Positions 24,865 through 36,600 of a DNA stretch of 64,000 bases are shown here, one piece after another. This stretch comes from JAIEOG01 sp964611895. GTDB taxonomy: Bacteria > Bdellovibrionota > FAC87 > UBA2466. Location: contig CAZTDN010000002.1 in assembly GCA_964611895.1 (NCBI GenBank), positions 62,001 to 126,000 on the forward strand. The letters run 5' to 3'. The translations under genes and the position numbers were made by a program. Every line of letters starts with the position of its first letter. The stretch's first letter is position 1. The notes beneath the pieces were generated by a model that saw only the letters and a program-made list of their open reading frames with translations, was not told where the DNA came from and did no database searches.

Positions 24865-27504
24865 TTACTCCTGATAGCCCTGGCGGAGGTAGTCGTCCGT
24901 TTCTCCCTCTGACTCTTCAAGAGGCGGGGCACCTGCCGGAGCGACGGGAGCCAACTCTTCGACAGTACTGGTAGCCCGAGCCCCGGGCTCTCCAATCCGC
25001 GCTAAATTCATTCCATCACGAGTTGGGACACCGTCCGCACGAAAGGCGACCCGAACTCGGTTGGGATTCTGTGTATCGGCCAGCCGACCGGTTTTTCTGT
25101 CCACGTAGGCAAAAACAATTCCGGGGGGAACAGTGAACTCCTTGCGAACCTGATTCTTTGCCAGCGGCTGCATATAGTCCACCCAGATAGGCGCGGCGGC
25201 GTTGCCCCCTGTCTCCCCTGGGGCTAAAGCTTTGTCCTTCATGTAGCCAATCCAAACACCTGTCATGACTTCGGGGGTGTACCCTATAAACCAAGCATCA
25301 CGGTGATCGCTGGTGGTCCCGGTTTTTCCCGCAACAGCTCCTGGCACAGCAGAAGCCGTTCGCCCCGTTCCCTCTCGGACTACCCCCCTCAAAAGATCCG
25401 TGATCATGTAAGCTGTTTGAGGAGAAATCACCGTATCGGGCGCCAAACCCTCCACCAACGGAACCGCGTCCGGGCTTTTTGGTGCAACAGGTTCACTTTG
25501 TTTGGAACCAAACTCCTCGAGAACCGCGCCTGAGGGATCCACTACCTTTTTAATATAGGTCAAAGTCACAGGTCGCCCTAGTCGAGGAAAAACGGCATAC
25601 GCATGCATAACCTCTTCAAGGCTGCTAGACCAAGACCCGAGCCCTATACTGAGATCCCGTGGAAGCACGGCCGAAATTCCCAGATTCCGTGCGTATTGGA
25701 TGCCGTAATCCACTGTGATTGCATTGAGAATCTTGACCGTGGGAATATTCATGGAACGAATCAGCGCAAGACGCAGCGGGATATCCCCTTCAAAACTGCC
25801 GTTGTAGTTGTGCGGTCGCCAGTCCTCGCCGGTGCTATCCGCATCGAGCTCGCCCTCATACTTAAACACGATAGGGGAATCGGTCACAATGCTGGATGGG
25901 GAAAACCCTTTATCTAACGCCGCCGCATAGACAACTGGCTTGAAAGTAGAGCCCACCTGACGTTTTGCCTGCAAAGCGCAATTGAACTTGCTCAATTCAA
26001 AATTTTTCCCACCGACCATTGAACGCACAAATCCATTGTCGATATCAAACGAGAGCAAAGCTCCTTCGACTTCTGGCTCTTGATCCAGGGAGACCTCAAC
26101 AAACCCCTGCGCCCGATCGATCTTGGCAACGTTGACCTGCACCACATCGCCGGCTTTGAGGATTTCTTCCATTTTCTTCTTCGGGACCTCTGGAGTGCTT
26201 ACCCACGCGGCACCCTCCCAAGGCAACCAAACCACGGTTTCGCCGATTTGGAGCTGTGCACGCCCGCTCGGGCCGGTTTCGACAGCATTCACTACTGCAG
26301 AATAAGTTTCTCCCACCTTAACGGGAGTCACGCCGAAATAAGGCGAATCGTTTCTCTGAAGGGCCTCCAGATCGTATTGCAACTTGCGATCTTCGGGACC
26401 TATGTTCGCAGGTAAAAGGCGCCCATTGGTCAACTTCGAAAGAATCTGGTCATGATTCTTGCTGTTGAACTCTTTAATCTCTTCGGCAAAAGTCTTGCGC
26501 CCCGATACACCCCGCCAGCCCAACCGGCGGTCAACTGAGTGCAGCCCTTTGCTCAGAGCCCGTTCGGCCACTTTCTGGGCTTCGTAATTGACCGTCGTGT
26601 AGACTTTCCACCCTTGGGTCAAAACATTTTCGGACCCATATTTGTTCATCAGGTACTGCCGAACATACTCAGTAAAATAAGGCGCAGCAGAGTTATTCAA
26701 ATCCTCGACTACATAGAACTTGAGCACTTCACTCAGCCCCTGATTCGCTTGTTCTTTAGTAATAAAGCCCTCATCCAACATTCGACGTAGAACGTATGCT
26801 TGGCGATTCTTCGCCAAGTGAGGATTGCGAAACGGGTTCCATTCATTGGGTCGCTGGGGCAATCCCGCTAGCAATGCAGCTTCGGCAATGGTGAGATCTT
26901 CCACTTTTTTGTGGAAGTAGTTTTGGGCGGCGGCCCCAATTCCAAACGCGCCATGTCCCAGGTAAATCTCATTCAGGTACAGGCTCAAAATCTCGGACTT
27001 CGAAAGCTCACTCTCCATCCTTCGAGCGAGGATGATCTCGCGTACTTTGCGGGTAATCTCCTTCTTTCGAGAAGCCAGCAGAATGCTTCGGGCAACCTGT
27101 TGGGTAATGGTGCTCCCGCCCTGTGCATAACGACCACGCAAAACGTTGGATAATACCGCGCGTGCGATGCCAGCAAAGTCGATGCCGCCGTGTTTATAAA
27201 AATTGGAGTCTTCGGCAGCAACAAATGCCAAAGTGACGTGCTTCGGAATCGCTTCAAAAGCGACTTTGTATCGGCGCTCAGTGGTGAACTCTCCAATTTT
27301 CTTGCCGTCGTCTGAATACACCTGAGTTGCCACAGGGTGCTGAAATTCTTTTAGCTTAGAAACTTCTGGAAGCCCCTGGTAAATATTGAATAGAAAAAGT
27401 CCGCCCGCAGCGACCCCTAAAACCATAACCACCGCAATCGTGATCGATGCCGTCTTGAAGACAACGCGAAAAACGCGGACTATGTGCGCCCAAAGGTCAG
27501 ACAT
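24865..27504 (-). CDS. Class A penicillin-binding protein 1A
   Basis: This bifunctional peptidoglycan synthase has a cytoplasmic tail, one membrane anchor (about residues 15-40), a GT51 glycosyltransferase (catalytic Glu in AAEDSNFYKHGG, then GGSTITQQVARSILL), an OB-like insert and a transpeptidase domain. The penicillin-site motifs are STFK in RQVGSTFKPVVYAAA, SMN in IRSMNIPTVK, and KTG in AGKTGTTSDHRDAW. The Gly/Pro/Glu-rich C-terminus is probably disordered. ATG 27504 (MSDLWAHI) has GGTGG upstream and puts the anchor near the start; the frame extends 33 codons further. It is divergent from a small gene at 27567, and no lipoprotein activator is nearby. Confidence 0.92.
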   Translation of the reverse strand: MSDLWAHIVRVFRVVFKTASITIAVVMVLGVAAGGLFLFNIYQGLPEVSKLKEFQHPVATQVYSDDGKKIGEFTTERRYKVAFEAIPKHVTLAFVAAEDSNFYKHGGIDFAGIARAVLSNVLRGRYAQGGSTITQQVARSILLASRKKEITRKVREIILARRMESELSKSEILSLYLNEIYLGHGAFGIGAAAQNYFHKKVEDLTIAEAALLAGLPQRPNEWNPFRNPHLAKNRQAYVLRRMLDEGFITKEQANQGLSEVLKFYVVEDLNNSAAPYFTEYVRQYLMNKYGSENVLTQGWKVYTTVNYEAQKVAERALSKGLHSVDRRLGWRGVSGRKTFAEEIKEFNSKNHDQILSKLTNGRLLPANIGPEDRKLQYDLEALQRNDSPYFGVTPVKVGETYSAVVNAVETGPSGRAQLQIGETVVWLPWEGAAWVSTPEVPKKKMEEILKAGDVVQVNVAKIDRAQGFVEVSLDQEPEVEGALLSFDIDNGFVRSMVGGKNFELSKFNCALQAKRQVGSTFKPVVYAAALDKGFSPSSIVTDSPIVFKYEGELDADSTGEDWRPHNYNGSFEGDIPLRLALIRSMNIPTVKILNAITVDYGIQYARNLGISAVLPRDLSIGLGSWSSSLEEVMHAYAVFPRLGRPVTLTYIKKVVDPSGAVLEEFGSKQSEPVAPKSPDAVPLVEGLAPDTVISPQTAYMITDLLRGVVREGTGRTASAVPGAVAGKTGTTSDHRDAWFIGYTPEVMTGVWIGYMKDKALAPGETGGNAAAPIWVDYMQPLAKNQVRKEFTVPPGIVFAYVDRKTGRLADTQNPNRVRVAFRADGVPTRDGMNLARIGEPGARATSTVEELAPVAPAGAPPLEESEGETDDYLRQGYQE

Positions 27505-27566
27505 TCCAGAACCACCCATTCCTAATCGCTTGACCGAAAACTCGATGAGATTATCATGTTTCTGTG

Positions 27567-27752
27567 ATGCAAAAAACCTATAAGCCAGAAGAGTTAACTC
27601 CAACCCCTCTCCAAGTCACCCTGCAAGCCCATATCGTCCGGGACTTGAAGGCCATGGCGGAAAACACCAAGATGCCGGTGGACCAGCTGGTCACCACAGC
27701 ATTGAAGATGTTTATCGCGACGCATAATGACTACCTGGGACTGCGAAAATAG
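27567..27752 (+). CDS. Small ribbon-helix-helix-like protein
   Basis: This 61-residue protein has the layout of a ribbon-helix-helix DNA-binding protein: a short strand (LQVTLQAHIVRDLKAMAE) with alternating hydrophobics, then helices (PVDQLVTTALKMFIATHNDY). It is divergent from the PBP1A gene with 62 bp between starts, and converges on the AAA+ gene with 14 bp between stops. A repressor role at the shared spacer is possible but not shown. ATG 27567 is preferred over GTG 27564. Confidence 0.55.
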   Translation: MQKTYKPEELTPTPLQVTLQAHIVRDLKAMAENTKMPVDQLVTTALKMFIATHNDYLGLRK

Positions 27753-27766
27753 CAGTCCCGCCTAGC

Positions 27767-30685
27767 TTACTGAAATTGGGGTGGCAAAATCAGACGGCTA
27801 CCTGAGCTTTTCGGGGCGGGGGCCAGCTGGCGCAGTGTTTGGCCGCCTGGCCTGAGAGCATCACCCGAGGGCACCGGAGCTTGAGAAGGCTCCAATTTAC
27901 GTCCTTTGACTTTGCTTAAAAGTGAAAAATGCCCCGCGCAGTTCTCTCCGGAAGAACCCGTATTGGAACTAGGGACACTGTATTCAAAACTCTGTTCGGC
28001 CTGATTAAAGTGCAGTCGAACTTGGCCGCTGTCCCTGAGTTGCGCTTCGTGCTGAATCTCCAACTGTGAAAGCGGGATCTCCAGATAGCTATTCACGCTT
28101 TTTCGCAAAGGACGGGCCCCGTACACAGGATCGAATCCGTACTCGGCGATTGCTTTCACTGCTTCTGGAGTTACCTCAATATCCAAGCCCTTGGGCTCGA
28201 AAATAAGCTTTAACGTTTTTTTAATCTCCAGTTCAGCAATGGCTTTTACATCTTGAATCGCCAAACGATTAAAGGGAATCACTTCCCCTAAGCGGCCCAC
28301 AAACTCCGGTGGAACACCGTTTTGCCGGAAGACCTCTTCCATGCGGCGGTTTTTCTCATCCAGACTGAGAGTGGGATCGCGGGCAATATCCGCACCCAAG
28401 TTCGACGTGGCAACAACGATCACATTCTGAAATCGAACCACACGACCATGACTGTCCATCACCATAGCCTCGTCCAAAATACCGAGCAGCATCTTGAACA
28501 CATCCGGATGAAATTTCTCGATTTCATCGAGTAATAGAATGGAGTAGGGACGCTGACGAATGGCTTCGATCCGTGGCACATCTTCGTAGCCTGCGTACCC
28601 AGGAGGCGCGCCAAGAATTTTGGATAAATTCGATTTCTCGACGAATTCTCCCCCAGCCAAAGTCACCAGAGCTTCTGGATCGCCATACATACCCTCCGCT
28701 AGGGCTTTGAGTAATTCAGTTTTCCCAACCCCAGTCGGTCCGTAAAAGAGAAAACTCCCAGCCGGCCGCTTCGGATTGGTATTTCCCATCAGTACAGCAG
28801 CTCCTCGCCCAGCGACACTCTCTACGGCGTGCGGTTGCGCAATAATGCGTCCTTCCAAAAATGGTTTGAGCTTTGCTGCTCGCTCTCTCGGTGACAACCC
28901 AACTAAAGAGGCGGGCTTTCCGGACCGCACCGCAATGGCCTCGTTCACGTGAAAGGGCCTCACTTCTTCGTAAAACAAGCCGAACTCTTTTTGGATCTGG
29001 GCCAGGTCCGACTCCAGTCGTGCACGCTCCGGAGCCGTTTGTTCAGCTTCCAACGCACGCAAAATTTCTTTCCCATGCTCCCACCCATCCTGAAGTCGAG
29101 AGGCTCGCTGACTGAGCTTTGCCAGTTGCTCGGTAAGCGCCTTAAGTCGAGCATCTCGCAGCCTACCCGGAGCTTCCTCCTCGGTACGCTCTACCGAAAA
29201 CCGCAACGCTTCTATTTCCTCCGCCAGACCGTTGTCGAACTCCGTCGGTTGAAGGGCGTGTTTTTCTAGTGCAAAGCGCGAAGTCGCATCGGCAAGCACC
29301 TGCAATGCCTTGCGTGGCTGTGGTCCAGGCAACAATCGATTGGACTGCTCTACGGCGGCTTTTAAGGCTTCGTTGGAAATACGCACACCATATTGAGACT
29401 CCCAGTCTTCGCGGCGCTGCCGTAAGTAGATAAACGTCATTTCCTCAGTCATGGGAGGGATCGCGATCTTTTGCAGCGCGTGATTCAGCTGCGGATCTTC
29501 TTCAATCGTCCGCGCCCCCTCGGGGGTAGAGCTCACCACGAGGAGTAAGTTGCCTTTCTCCATAGCAGCCCTAAACGGGCCAGTAATATCGTTGTCTGAC
29601 TCTGCCCCTTTCTTGGGCATTCCTTGTTCCAAATTAGGAATGAAAAGTACGACATCCCCGGCTGCTTCGACGGCCGAAATGACCTGCTTGATGCGTTCCT
29701 CTAGGTCCCCACGGTACTTAGTTCCCGCGCGTAGCGAGGTCATATCTAGGCTCAAAACTCGTTTGCCGCGAAGCTTGGCGGAAACTCTTCCCTCGTTAAT
29801 ACGGATCGCTAGACCGGCTACGATCTCTTCAAGATCCTGATCGCCGACGAGCAGCGGGGCATTGCCCGTTTTGGGTGGCTTATTTAGAGTCAGAAGCGCT
29901 TTCCCCACATGCGAATCCACCCCCACAGGCCTTAAGTACCCGGGCGACCGAACCTGTTTTGTAAGATCTCGTGTGTAGAGTTCCAGTGCGGTCTGGTTTT
30001 TAGCCTCTAGTGGCTTAGTAATACCGACAACCCCGTATAGTTTCTCTTGATCCAGTTTCAAAGGCACCATCGCTTCTTTCAACGATGGGGGCATGTCTGC
30101 ATCCGACAAAGCGATCATCAAGTGCCCGGCGGTCGTCGTACCCTGCTTGCTCTCTTGGGCAATTGCCGACACCCGCTCCATCAGCTTAATGACCTCAGCC
30201 GAAAGTTGAGCAGCTTTCACGCCAGGCGGAACGCGAGGAATTTTCACAATGAGACTTTCTAGGTTCTCCAGAGTCCGCCTCAGTTCCAGATCAGAAAACC
30301 GAAACTGGTCTGCCGCCGCTCTAAGATGTTGCGTGCTTCCGCGCCCCAATTCCGAGAACAAAGCACTTGCAATGTGCTCCAATTTCAAAGGCTGCTGATT
30401 GTTTTCCGCAAGACGGGCGGCCTCGCCTACAACAGGGTTGAGCTCTGTCTCTGCTTGCAGCCCTCCACTCCAAAGGTGAAAGACACAAAACAAAGCAGCG
30501 AGGACGGCAAAATGCGTTGTAAACGTTTGTTTTTGACTCTCCACCTGAGTGCCCTCTCGCTGTATGCGCCCAAAAGACGGCATACAAGTGACCAGACTCC
30601 AGCCATGCCCCAGCTTATTCGCTGATGCGATGCCTACCGCCGTGGCATATTTTTGCAATCGCTGAGCCAGTGCTTTGTACTTCAT
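27767..30685 (-). CDS. Membrane-anchored ClpB-like AAA+ protein with inactive first ATPase
   Basis: This 972-residue Clp/HSP100 protein has a basic N-terminal region (1-57), a hydrophobic segment (about 58-77) ending LQAET like a signal-peptide cleavage site, a Clp-N-like region (80-230), NBD1, a shortened coiled-coil middle domain (about 480-570), NBD2 and a disordered Pro/Ser-rich tail. NBD2 is canonical: GPTGVGKT (about 650), pore loop GYAGYE, ILLLDEIEK, ATSN, EFVGR arginine and GARPL. NBD1 keeps the fold (KYRGDLEERIK), but Walker A reads LLVGDQDLEE, Walker B VLFIPNLEQ, and the paired arginines are gone. ATG 30685 is fixed by AAGAGGAA overlapping the stop of the giant gene 9 nt before. GTG 30544 would give a classic signal peptide. 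Confidence 0.88.
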   Translation of the reverse strand: MKYKALAQRLQKYATAVGIASANKLGHGWSLVTCMPSFGRIQREGTQVESQKQTFTTHFAVLAALFCVFHLWSGGLQAETELNPVVGEAARLAENNQQPLKLEHIASALFSELGRGSTQHLRAAADQFRFSDLELRRTLENLESLIVKIPRVPPGVKAAQLSAEVIKLMERVSAIAQESKQGTTTAGHLMIALSDADMPPSLKEAMVPLKLDQEKLYGVVGITKPLEAKNQTALELYTRDLTKQVRSPGYLRPVGVDSHVGKALLTLNKPPKTGNAPLLVGDQDLEEIVAGLAIRINEGRVSAKLRGKRVLSLDMTSLRAGTKYRGDLEERIKQVISAVEAAGDVVLFIPNLEQGMPKKGAESDNDITGPFRAAMEKGNLLLVVSSTPEGARTIEEDPQLNHALQKIAIPPMTEEMTFIYLRQRREDWESQYGVRISNEALKAAVEQSNRLLPGPQPRKALQVLADATSRFALEKHALQPTEFDNGLAEEIEALRFSVERTEEEAPGRLRDARLKALTEQLAKLSQRASRLQDGWEHGKEILRALEAEQTAPERARLESDLAQIQKEFGLFYEEVRPFHVNEAIAVRSGKPASLVGLSPRERAAKLKPFLEGRIIAQPHAVESVAGRGAAVLMGNTNPKRPAGSFLFYGPTGVGKTELLKALAEGMYGDPEALVTLAGGEFVEKSNLSKILGAPPGYAGYEDVPRIEAIRQRPYSILLLDEIEKFHPDVFKMLLGILDEAMVMDSHGRVVRFQNVIVVATSNLGADIARDPTLSLDEKNRRMEEVFRQNGVPPEFVGRLGEVIPFNRLAIQDVKAIAELEIKKTLKLIFEPKGLDIEVTPEAVKAIAEYGFDPVYGARPLRKSVNSYLEIPLSQLEIQHEAQLRDSGQVRLHFNQAEQSFEYSVPSSNTGSSGENCAGHFSLLSKVKGRKLEPSQAPVPSGDALRPGGQTLRQLAPAPKSSGSRLILPPQFQ

Positions 30686-30694
30686 ACTTTCCTC

Positions 30695-33600
30695 TTAATG
30701 GCCTAATTCCTTGAGCAAAAGCGCCTCCGCCTCGTTCACTCGAAGCACGGGCAGCTCCATGCCCTGAAGGCTTTCCCGGAGCGCTTTCGCTCGGGCGTGG
30801 ACAGTAGCCTCGGTGGCACCTCGGAGCGACATCCCCAAAATACTCTGCGCTTCTCCTGAGTACGTCGGAGCGACTCTGCTGAACAAACCGTTCAACTGCA
30901 TAAACTCAGGGTGCGTGAGCCATTTGCCCACCTGCAAGGATCCCTGATGCTGGGCCCAGCGCTCGGCACTCGCCGATAAGTGCAAGTATTCCGGTGCTAG
31001 ATCCAGCGCGCGCAACAGATCTTGTGGGCGCACCAACCGCCTTTCCGCTGGCGAAAAAGCACTGAGCAATCGGGCAGCCTCGTCCACTGCAGCGCGATCC
31101 ACAGCTCCAGCCAAGTGGTCGACGCTCCAAACCACATCTGAAGTACTCCAGGTCACCCGCATGGGGTCAAAACCCACTATGCTCTTCGCTTCCGCGATCG
31201 AAAGATCGCGCGCAACGAGTTTTTTAAAATCAGAGAGGTGAATTTGATAAAGCTCCTCAAAAACCCTTTTCTTGCCCGCAAGATCAAACTCAATGCCTCG
31301 GCGAATTTCGGCAGCAATACGTAGCTCAGCGACCATGGGGTCGATTTCCAAACCCCGCACTCGAAAATGCCGTCCCAGTAATCCTTGAATGTCTTGGCTG
31401 GTGTGTTGCTGCGCCAGGCGTAAGATTTCTTCTGGCTCCACGCGCACTCCACCCACTTGAGTGGGCAGTTTACCGCGCAAAAATGCGGCATAGACATCAA
31501 ACTTTGTCACCGAATGAACCGGCATTTCGAACTCGATCACAGCTTCTGCTGCTGGAGCTTCAATGGGGACAAGCGCTGCCGGCGCTTTGGTCGCGGGTTT
31601 GAGTCGCTCCAACGCTGCCTGCCCAACCACAGCCGTGTTTTCAGATCGGGCAAAAAGCACACTGAGTGACTCAAAATTTTCGGTGGCCAAAGCTTCGGCC
31701 AAAGCCTTGTCGGGCTGCACGCCCCCCAGCTTAATCAAACTGCGTAGCTCAGAGGCGGAATCCTCGAGCACTTTGGCAGACTCTCCAAAGACTTTTTGTG
31801 CTTTCGTTTTGACAAAAATTTCTTCTTTCAGAATCTGGTCCAAAAGTTCCGCTTCCGAAATATTATCCATGCTGTTCGCCACTGTCTTTAAGTGCTCGCG
31901 ATTCTTAGTAACCCATTTTGACGTCAGGTAAAAACTCAAAGCCTTATTGGCATCATTGCCCGATTTGGAAATTTCCCAGATTCCTTTGAGCAGCCGAGCA
32001 GCAGGGCTCAGTGTAGGTATACCAATCACCTGCAAATACCAAGGCCGGTGCCGGACCATCGGATTTCCCGACTGGGCAAAAAGCACTCTTAAATCATCCG
32101 CGTTGATATGAGGGACGCTCGACGTCAGCTTGCCCTCAATGTCTTTGAGGTAACGCAACTGATTGAGCACTTTACTCTGGTAGGCTAGTAGCTCTGCCGA
32201 CGGCGCGGCGTTTAAGGAACGCATGGAAACAGCATCTATTTCAGCAATGCGTGCACTGCTTTGCACCTGCATGCGCACATCTGCTAGCAAAGCGTCCACC
32301 ACCGGCTGAGGGGGAACGAGCTCCCCGTCCGCTTCCCAGGCTTTCATGCGCTTTTGGAGTGCGTCTAACTCCTTCATGGATATTCGTGCCTCTGCCTCTA
32401 CAGCGCTCAATCCTTCGAAGGACTTGAAATCGGTCCCGATTTTAGCAAGCTTAGCTCTCGCCTCTGACTCGGTGACCTCATAAAAACGTTTCTCCGCAGT
32501 CCAACCCCGCCGGCTCGCCTGCATCAGCCGCTGTGGAACGCGCGTCAGCCAACGAAGAATAGGTGCACCTAGCATGTCGACCGCGAGCGCCGCTTCGATC
32601 AACCTTTGCACCCAGACACCCGTGCTCATTTGTCGTTGAGCAAGAGCCTGTGTAGCGCCGTCGCGCATTGAGGCGGTTTCATCCGACATCAGAGGTAAAA
32701 TACCCTGAAACTGGCTGTCGCGGATTTGGTTAAAGTCCGCGAGGTTCTTTGGAGCCGTAACAAAATCTTCCTGAACATCAGAATAGAGACGGTATCCAAA
32801 CCATCCCCCAAAACCCCACCCCACAGCCCTAGGACCCCACGCTGTCCCCACACGTATCGCCCAATGAGGTGTCGTGGCTGCCATCCGAGCCAACGCCGGG
32901 TGACGGGTGGCAACGATAAAGCCCAAAAAGACTACTGCGGATCCCATTCCAATGCGCTGGTTCCACCACTCAGCGTCTTCTTTATCTTTTTCGTGCTGTG
33001 CAATCATTACTTGCAACATGCGCCGAGGCGCATCGCTCGATCCAGGAGGGCTGAGTTCTTCGGCTACTTCGAGCAAGTGATCCATCAGCGGTAGTTTCAG
33101 ATCCCAAATCCGTTTTTCAGCTTTTTCGAAATCGGCCGGGCTCTCAATCTCTGAAATCAATTTGCGTTCGGCGCAAAGTGCACTGAGATTTTTTTGAATA
33201 TTCTGACTCACCTGCAACAGCATGTTCGTATATGTATTCGCCTGCTTTTGATGCCGGAAATAGGTGTCTGCGGCGGTCAGAACGGCTTCGGTTTGAGCCT
33301 GTTCCTGCTGGCTCTTACCCAAGAAAAACTGCCCATACGCTAATTGAGAAGCGAGGTAAATCGCGCGACCAGCGCCGAGACGGTGTCGATCCTCAAGCCG
33401 CCATGCGCCTACTTCTATTTTGGGTAACTTCCCACTCCACTCGATCTGCTTCGCATAGGCCGAGACCATCGCATTGAGATCGTTTTCCAAAGCAAACCAG
33501 TCAAACCTCAAGAGATCGTGCTTATTCTCATGACCGTAGTGAACGAGAAGCTCACTGGCGGCGGCCCGCAACGCAACCAACGCTTCTCTCTCTCTGACAA

Positions 33601-36600
33601 TCTTTCGCAACTCTTTATCCGACGGCAACGGCTTGGAAGACCGGGATCGTATTGCAGCCGCTTGCACCTCGGTGAAACCTTTTTCGGCCTCGGCAGTGAC
33701 TTTGGCAAAAAATGCATTCCAATCCTTACGGCCTTCGGCAAAAAGGCTGCGGCGGTATCCCAGCCCCAACGTAGATGTCCCTTGGAGCTCCAGACCATCC
33801 GCAACCATTTGTTCGAATCCGTTTATCCGATCCCGCCCGGAATCCGCCACTCGACTCAGCGCCGTAAAACGAGGGTCCTGTGTTTTGGAGTACCAAGGGC
33901 CGAAATCTTCGTTGCTCGCTGCCTGGGTGCGCTCCTTTTCGGACACTAGGGGGAATGGCCGATAGTGGTAAGTAGCGCCCCAATAAGGGTTTTTCACAGT
34001 GGGAGCGTCGATCAGTGTCGAGAAAAATCGGTTGGCTCCCGCATTGACCAGAAGATTGCGTTTATTCTCAGCCATGACTAGCCAGTCTTCGGGTTGGCCT
34101 TTTTCGGCGAGAACTCGACGCCAGCTCTGAAAGTCGTCTAGTTCCAATCCCAGCTCTACAACAACCGCTTCTAGACGGTGTCCCAAGAAAGACTCGAGCA
34201 GAGGCTGCCTCGGCGACGACACGCCAATACTGAGATCGGGTTCGGAGTGATTTAGATTCCAGTTTAATAACGCCAAGAAGGCCGGATAAGTTTGTGCCTT
34301 CGATGTTGCGGAAGCATTTTGATCCCACCGAGCGAAGAAACGTACAAGTTCTTGGTACTCTCCTGAGGGGGACGCACGGAGCTCCTTGAAAGACGAGTAC
34401 TTCTCCCAAAGGCGCACCCGATCTCCGGGGGTTCTTTTGCGTTTGCGCAAGTTTTCGAAGGCGCTGTCTGCACCATAACCAGCAACCAAATCAACCCACT
34501 TTTCAAACTGTTTTGACTGTTCAGCGACGGTGCCTGTTGGCTTCCAGACGTCCACAAACTGCGTGGGTTGAGTGGCGTAAGGATGAAACCCCAAGAGGGA
34601 ACGGCGCATATACTCCTCACGCCATTGGATGGCGGGAGCTCCGGCTTCTTCTGCGGTCGGCATACGGGCAAAAAGACGGGAGTAATTCAGGTAAAAAAGA
34701 GCTGTCGGAGAAAGCTGGGCATTGTTGTCCGCCAAAGACGAGAGAGGCAAATCAGCGATGGTTTCGCGATGCGCAAGCACCGCGGCCGCTGCATTTGCCC
34801 AACGAGCCAAGTTGCGGCTCTCTACTGAGGGTGAATTCACCAACGTTTGCGTTGCGTGGAGCAACTGGCCATCCGCATCTGCCTTCACAGCGATCAGAAG
34901 ATCCCCTTGAACTCGGTAAAGGGTTCCCCGCGCCAGCAGATCGACCAACTCTCGAGCGAGTGGCTTCCACTCACCCTTTGCAGACATCGATAGAGTATCG
35001 TCTCCGATCGAGGACCACAGAACCGACAATGCCTTTACCGAAGCAAACCACTTTTCTGGGGTAAGGGTTTCTCCTTTCTCTTGAGAAAGGGACACCCACT
35101 TTGGAAAAAGATCGGTTGCCTCATTGCCCTCGATCAGAGTTTTTCGCAGAAACTCTCTCAAATCGAGATAGCGTGTAATCTGATCCTGCCAAGAGAGTGC
35201 ATTGAGCCATGCTGCTGGGTCTTCTATTTTTTCCTTGGGCCAAACCTTTGCAAGCACTGCCGATGATGGCTGCTGACTCAAAAACTCAGCCAATGCTGAC
35301 GCTGCGATTCCAGTCAAAGCCAGGTCTTCGGAATAAGGAACGGAGAGCGAATCCGTTGGGGCGGTCTTCAACGCCCTTACCAAATAGTGATCCGCACTTT
35401 TTTGAAAAAATGGGCCAAAAGCGCCCGAGCGTGATTGAAAGACACCCGAAGCGAGATCCACCCATTTCCAATACGCTACTCGCCACTCGGCAGTAGTTTC
35501 TTCATCGGGCCGAAGAGATTCGATCCTCTTTTCGAGAACTTCTGACTGTTTTTCGACATAGGAACAAAACTCTTTCGGGGACGGAACCCGCCCTGTGGCG
35601 AGCGACCAGAGGGTCTGCTTTGTTTTGGACGGAACGCGTGCGAGGTTCTTCATGCGCGCCCTTGCCCCGGTATCGAATAAGCTCTCTCTCTGATCCGCAT
35701 TCACGACGGCCGAGTAGGATTTTTCGAACGTTTTAATGAATTCGGCATCGGTACGTCCCGCGACACAGTAATTACGGATCTCCTGCAAATACGCTCGAGC
35801 CGTCGAAGCTTTGACCGGGAGTGTGCCCTTCGTCCCGGCTGCGATCTCGTTTAGATCTTGCAAAGTTTCTGCAGCTGAAAACCCAGATTTACCCTTTTTC
35901 TCCCGATAGTCGGCGTATAGCGTTTGAAAGAGGTCATCGCTCGCCTTCACCTGGACCAACTGTTCTAATGCTGGTTTAGCTTCGGGCAGATCCGCGCCCA
36001 ACACCAACAGCAAGGACTTTAGTCTTTGCAGACTATCGTAACGAACGAGGGCTTTTTCCCGAGCTTCGCGCACTTTCCCAGCGTTTTCGGCAATCTGTTT
36101 GGCATCTGAAGAATCCTTCTTGCCCTGCTTCTCGAGCAAGCTCAGACCATCAGCGAGCTTCTGGGTTTGTTTTTCGAGCTTTAATATCTCTGCGGTGACC
36201 TCCGTTTGCGGGGAGGTTACTTGTTGGATCAGCTCCAAAACCCGAGATCGAAACTCAAAATACCCCGGCAAAAACTTCTGAGAAATTTTCTCATGAAAGG
36301 GCGCGCTCTTGACCGCATCGAGCGACGCGATGGTTTCTTTTGAGGAAAGTGGGCGCAGCTCAAACGGAAGGAAAACTAGAAATGCCGCAAAGGCCTCTCG
36401 ATACGCCGTAGCGTCCGCGCTTTGGATGAGCTTTTCTAAAACCTGGACGAATTCAGAAAAGAGCAGACTCCATCTTTGATGAATTTCTGGATGTTCTGCA
36501 AAATAGGCATTCAGCGCCTTTCGCCATTGCAAGGCATCCCGTGCAACAGAAAGGTCTTGGCTCTTGAGAAATGCTTCGATGGATTGCAAGCTCGCCTTTG

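Noticed and set aside
34513..35064. Open frames on the plus strand inside the giant gene
   Set aside because: Short, overlapping each other, without ribosome sites or family similarity, and the minus frame is continuous and amino-acid balanced.
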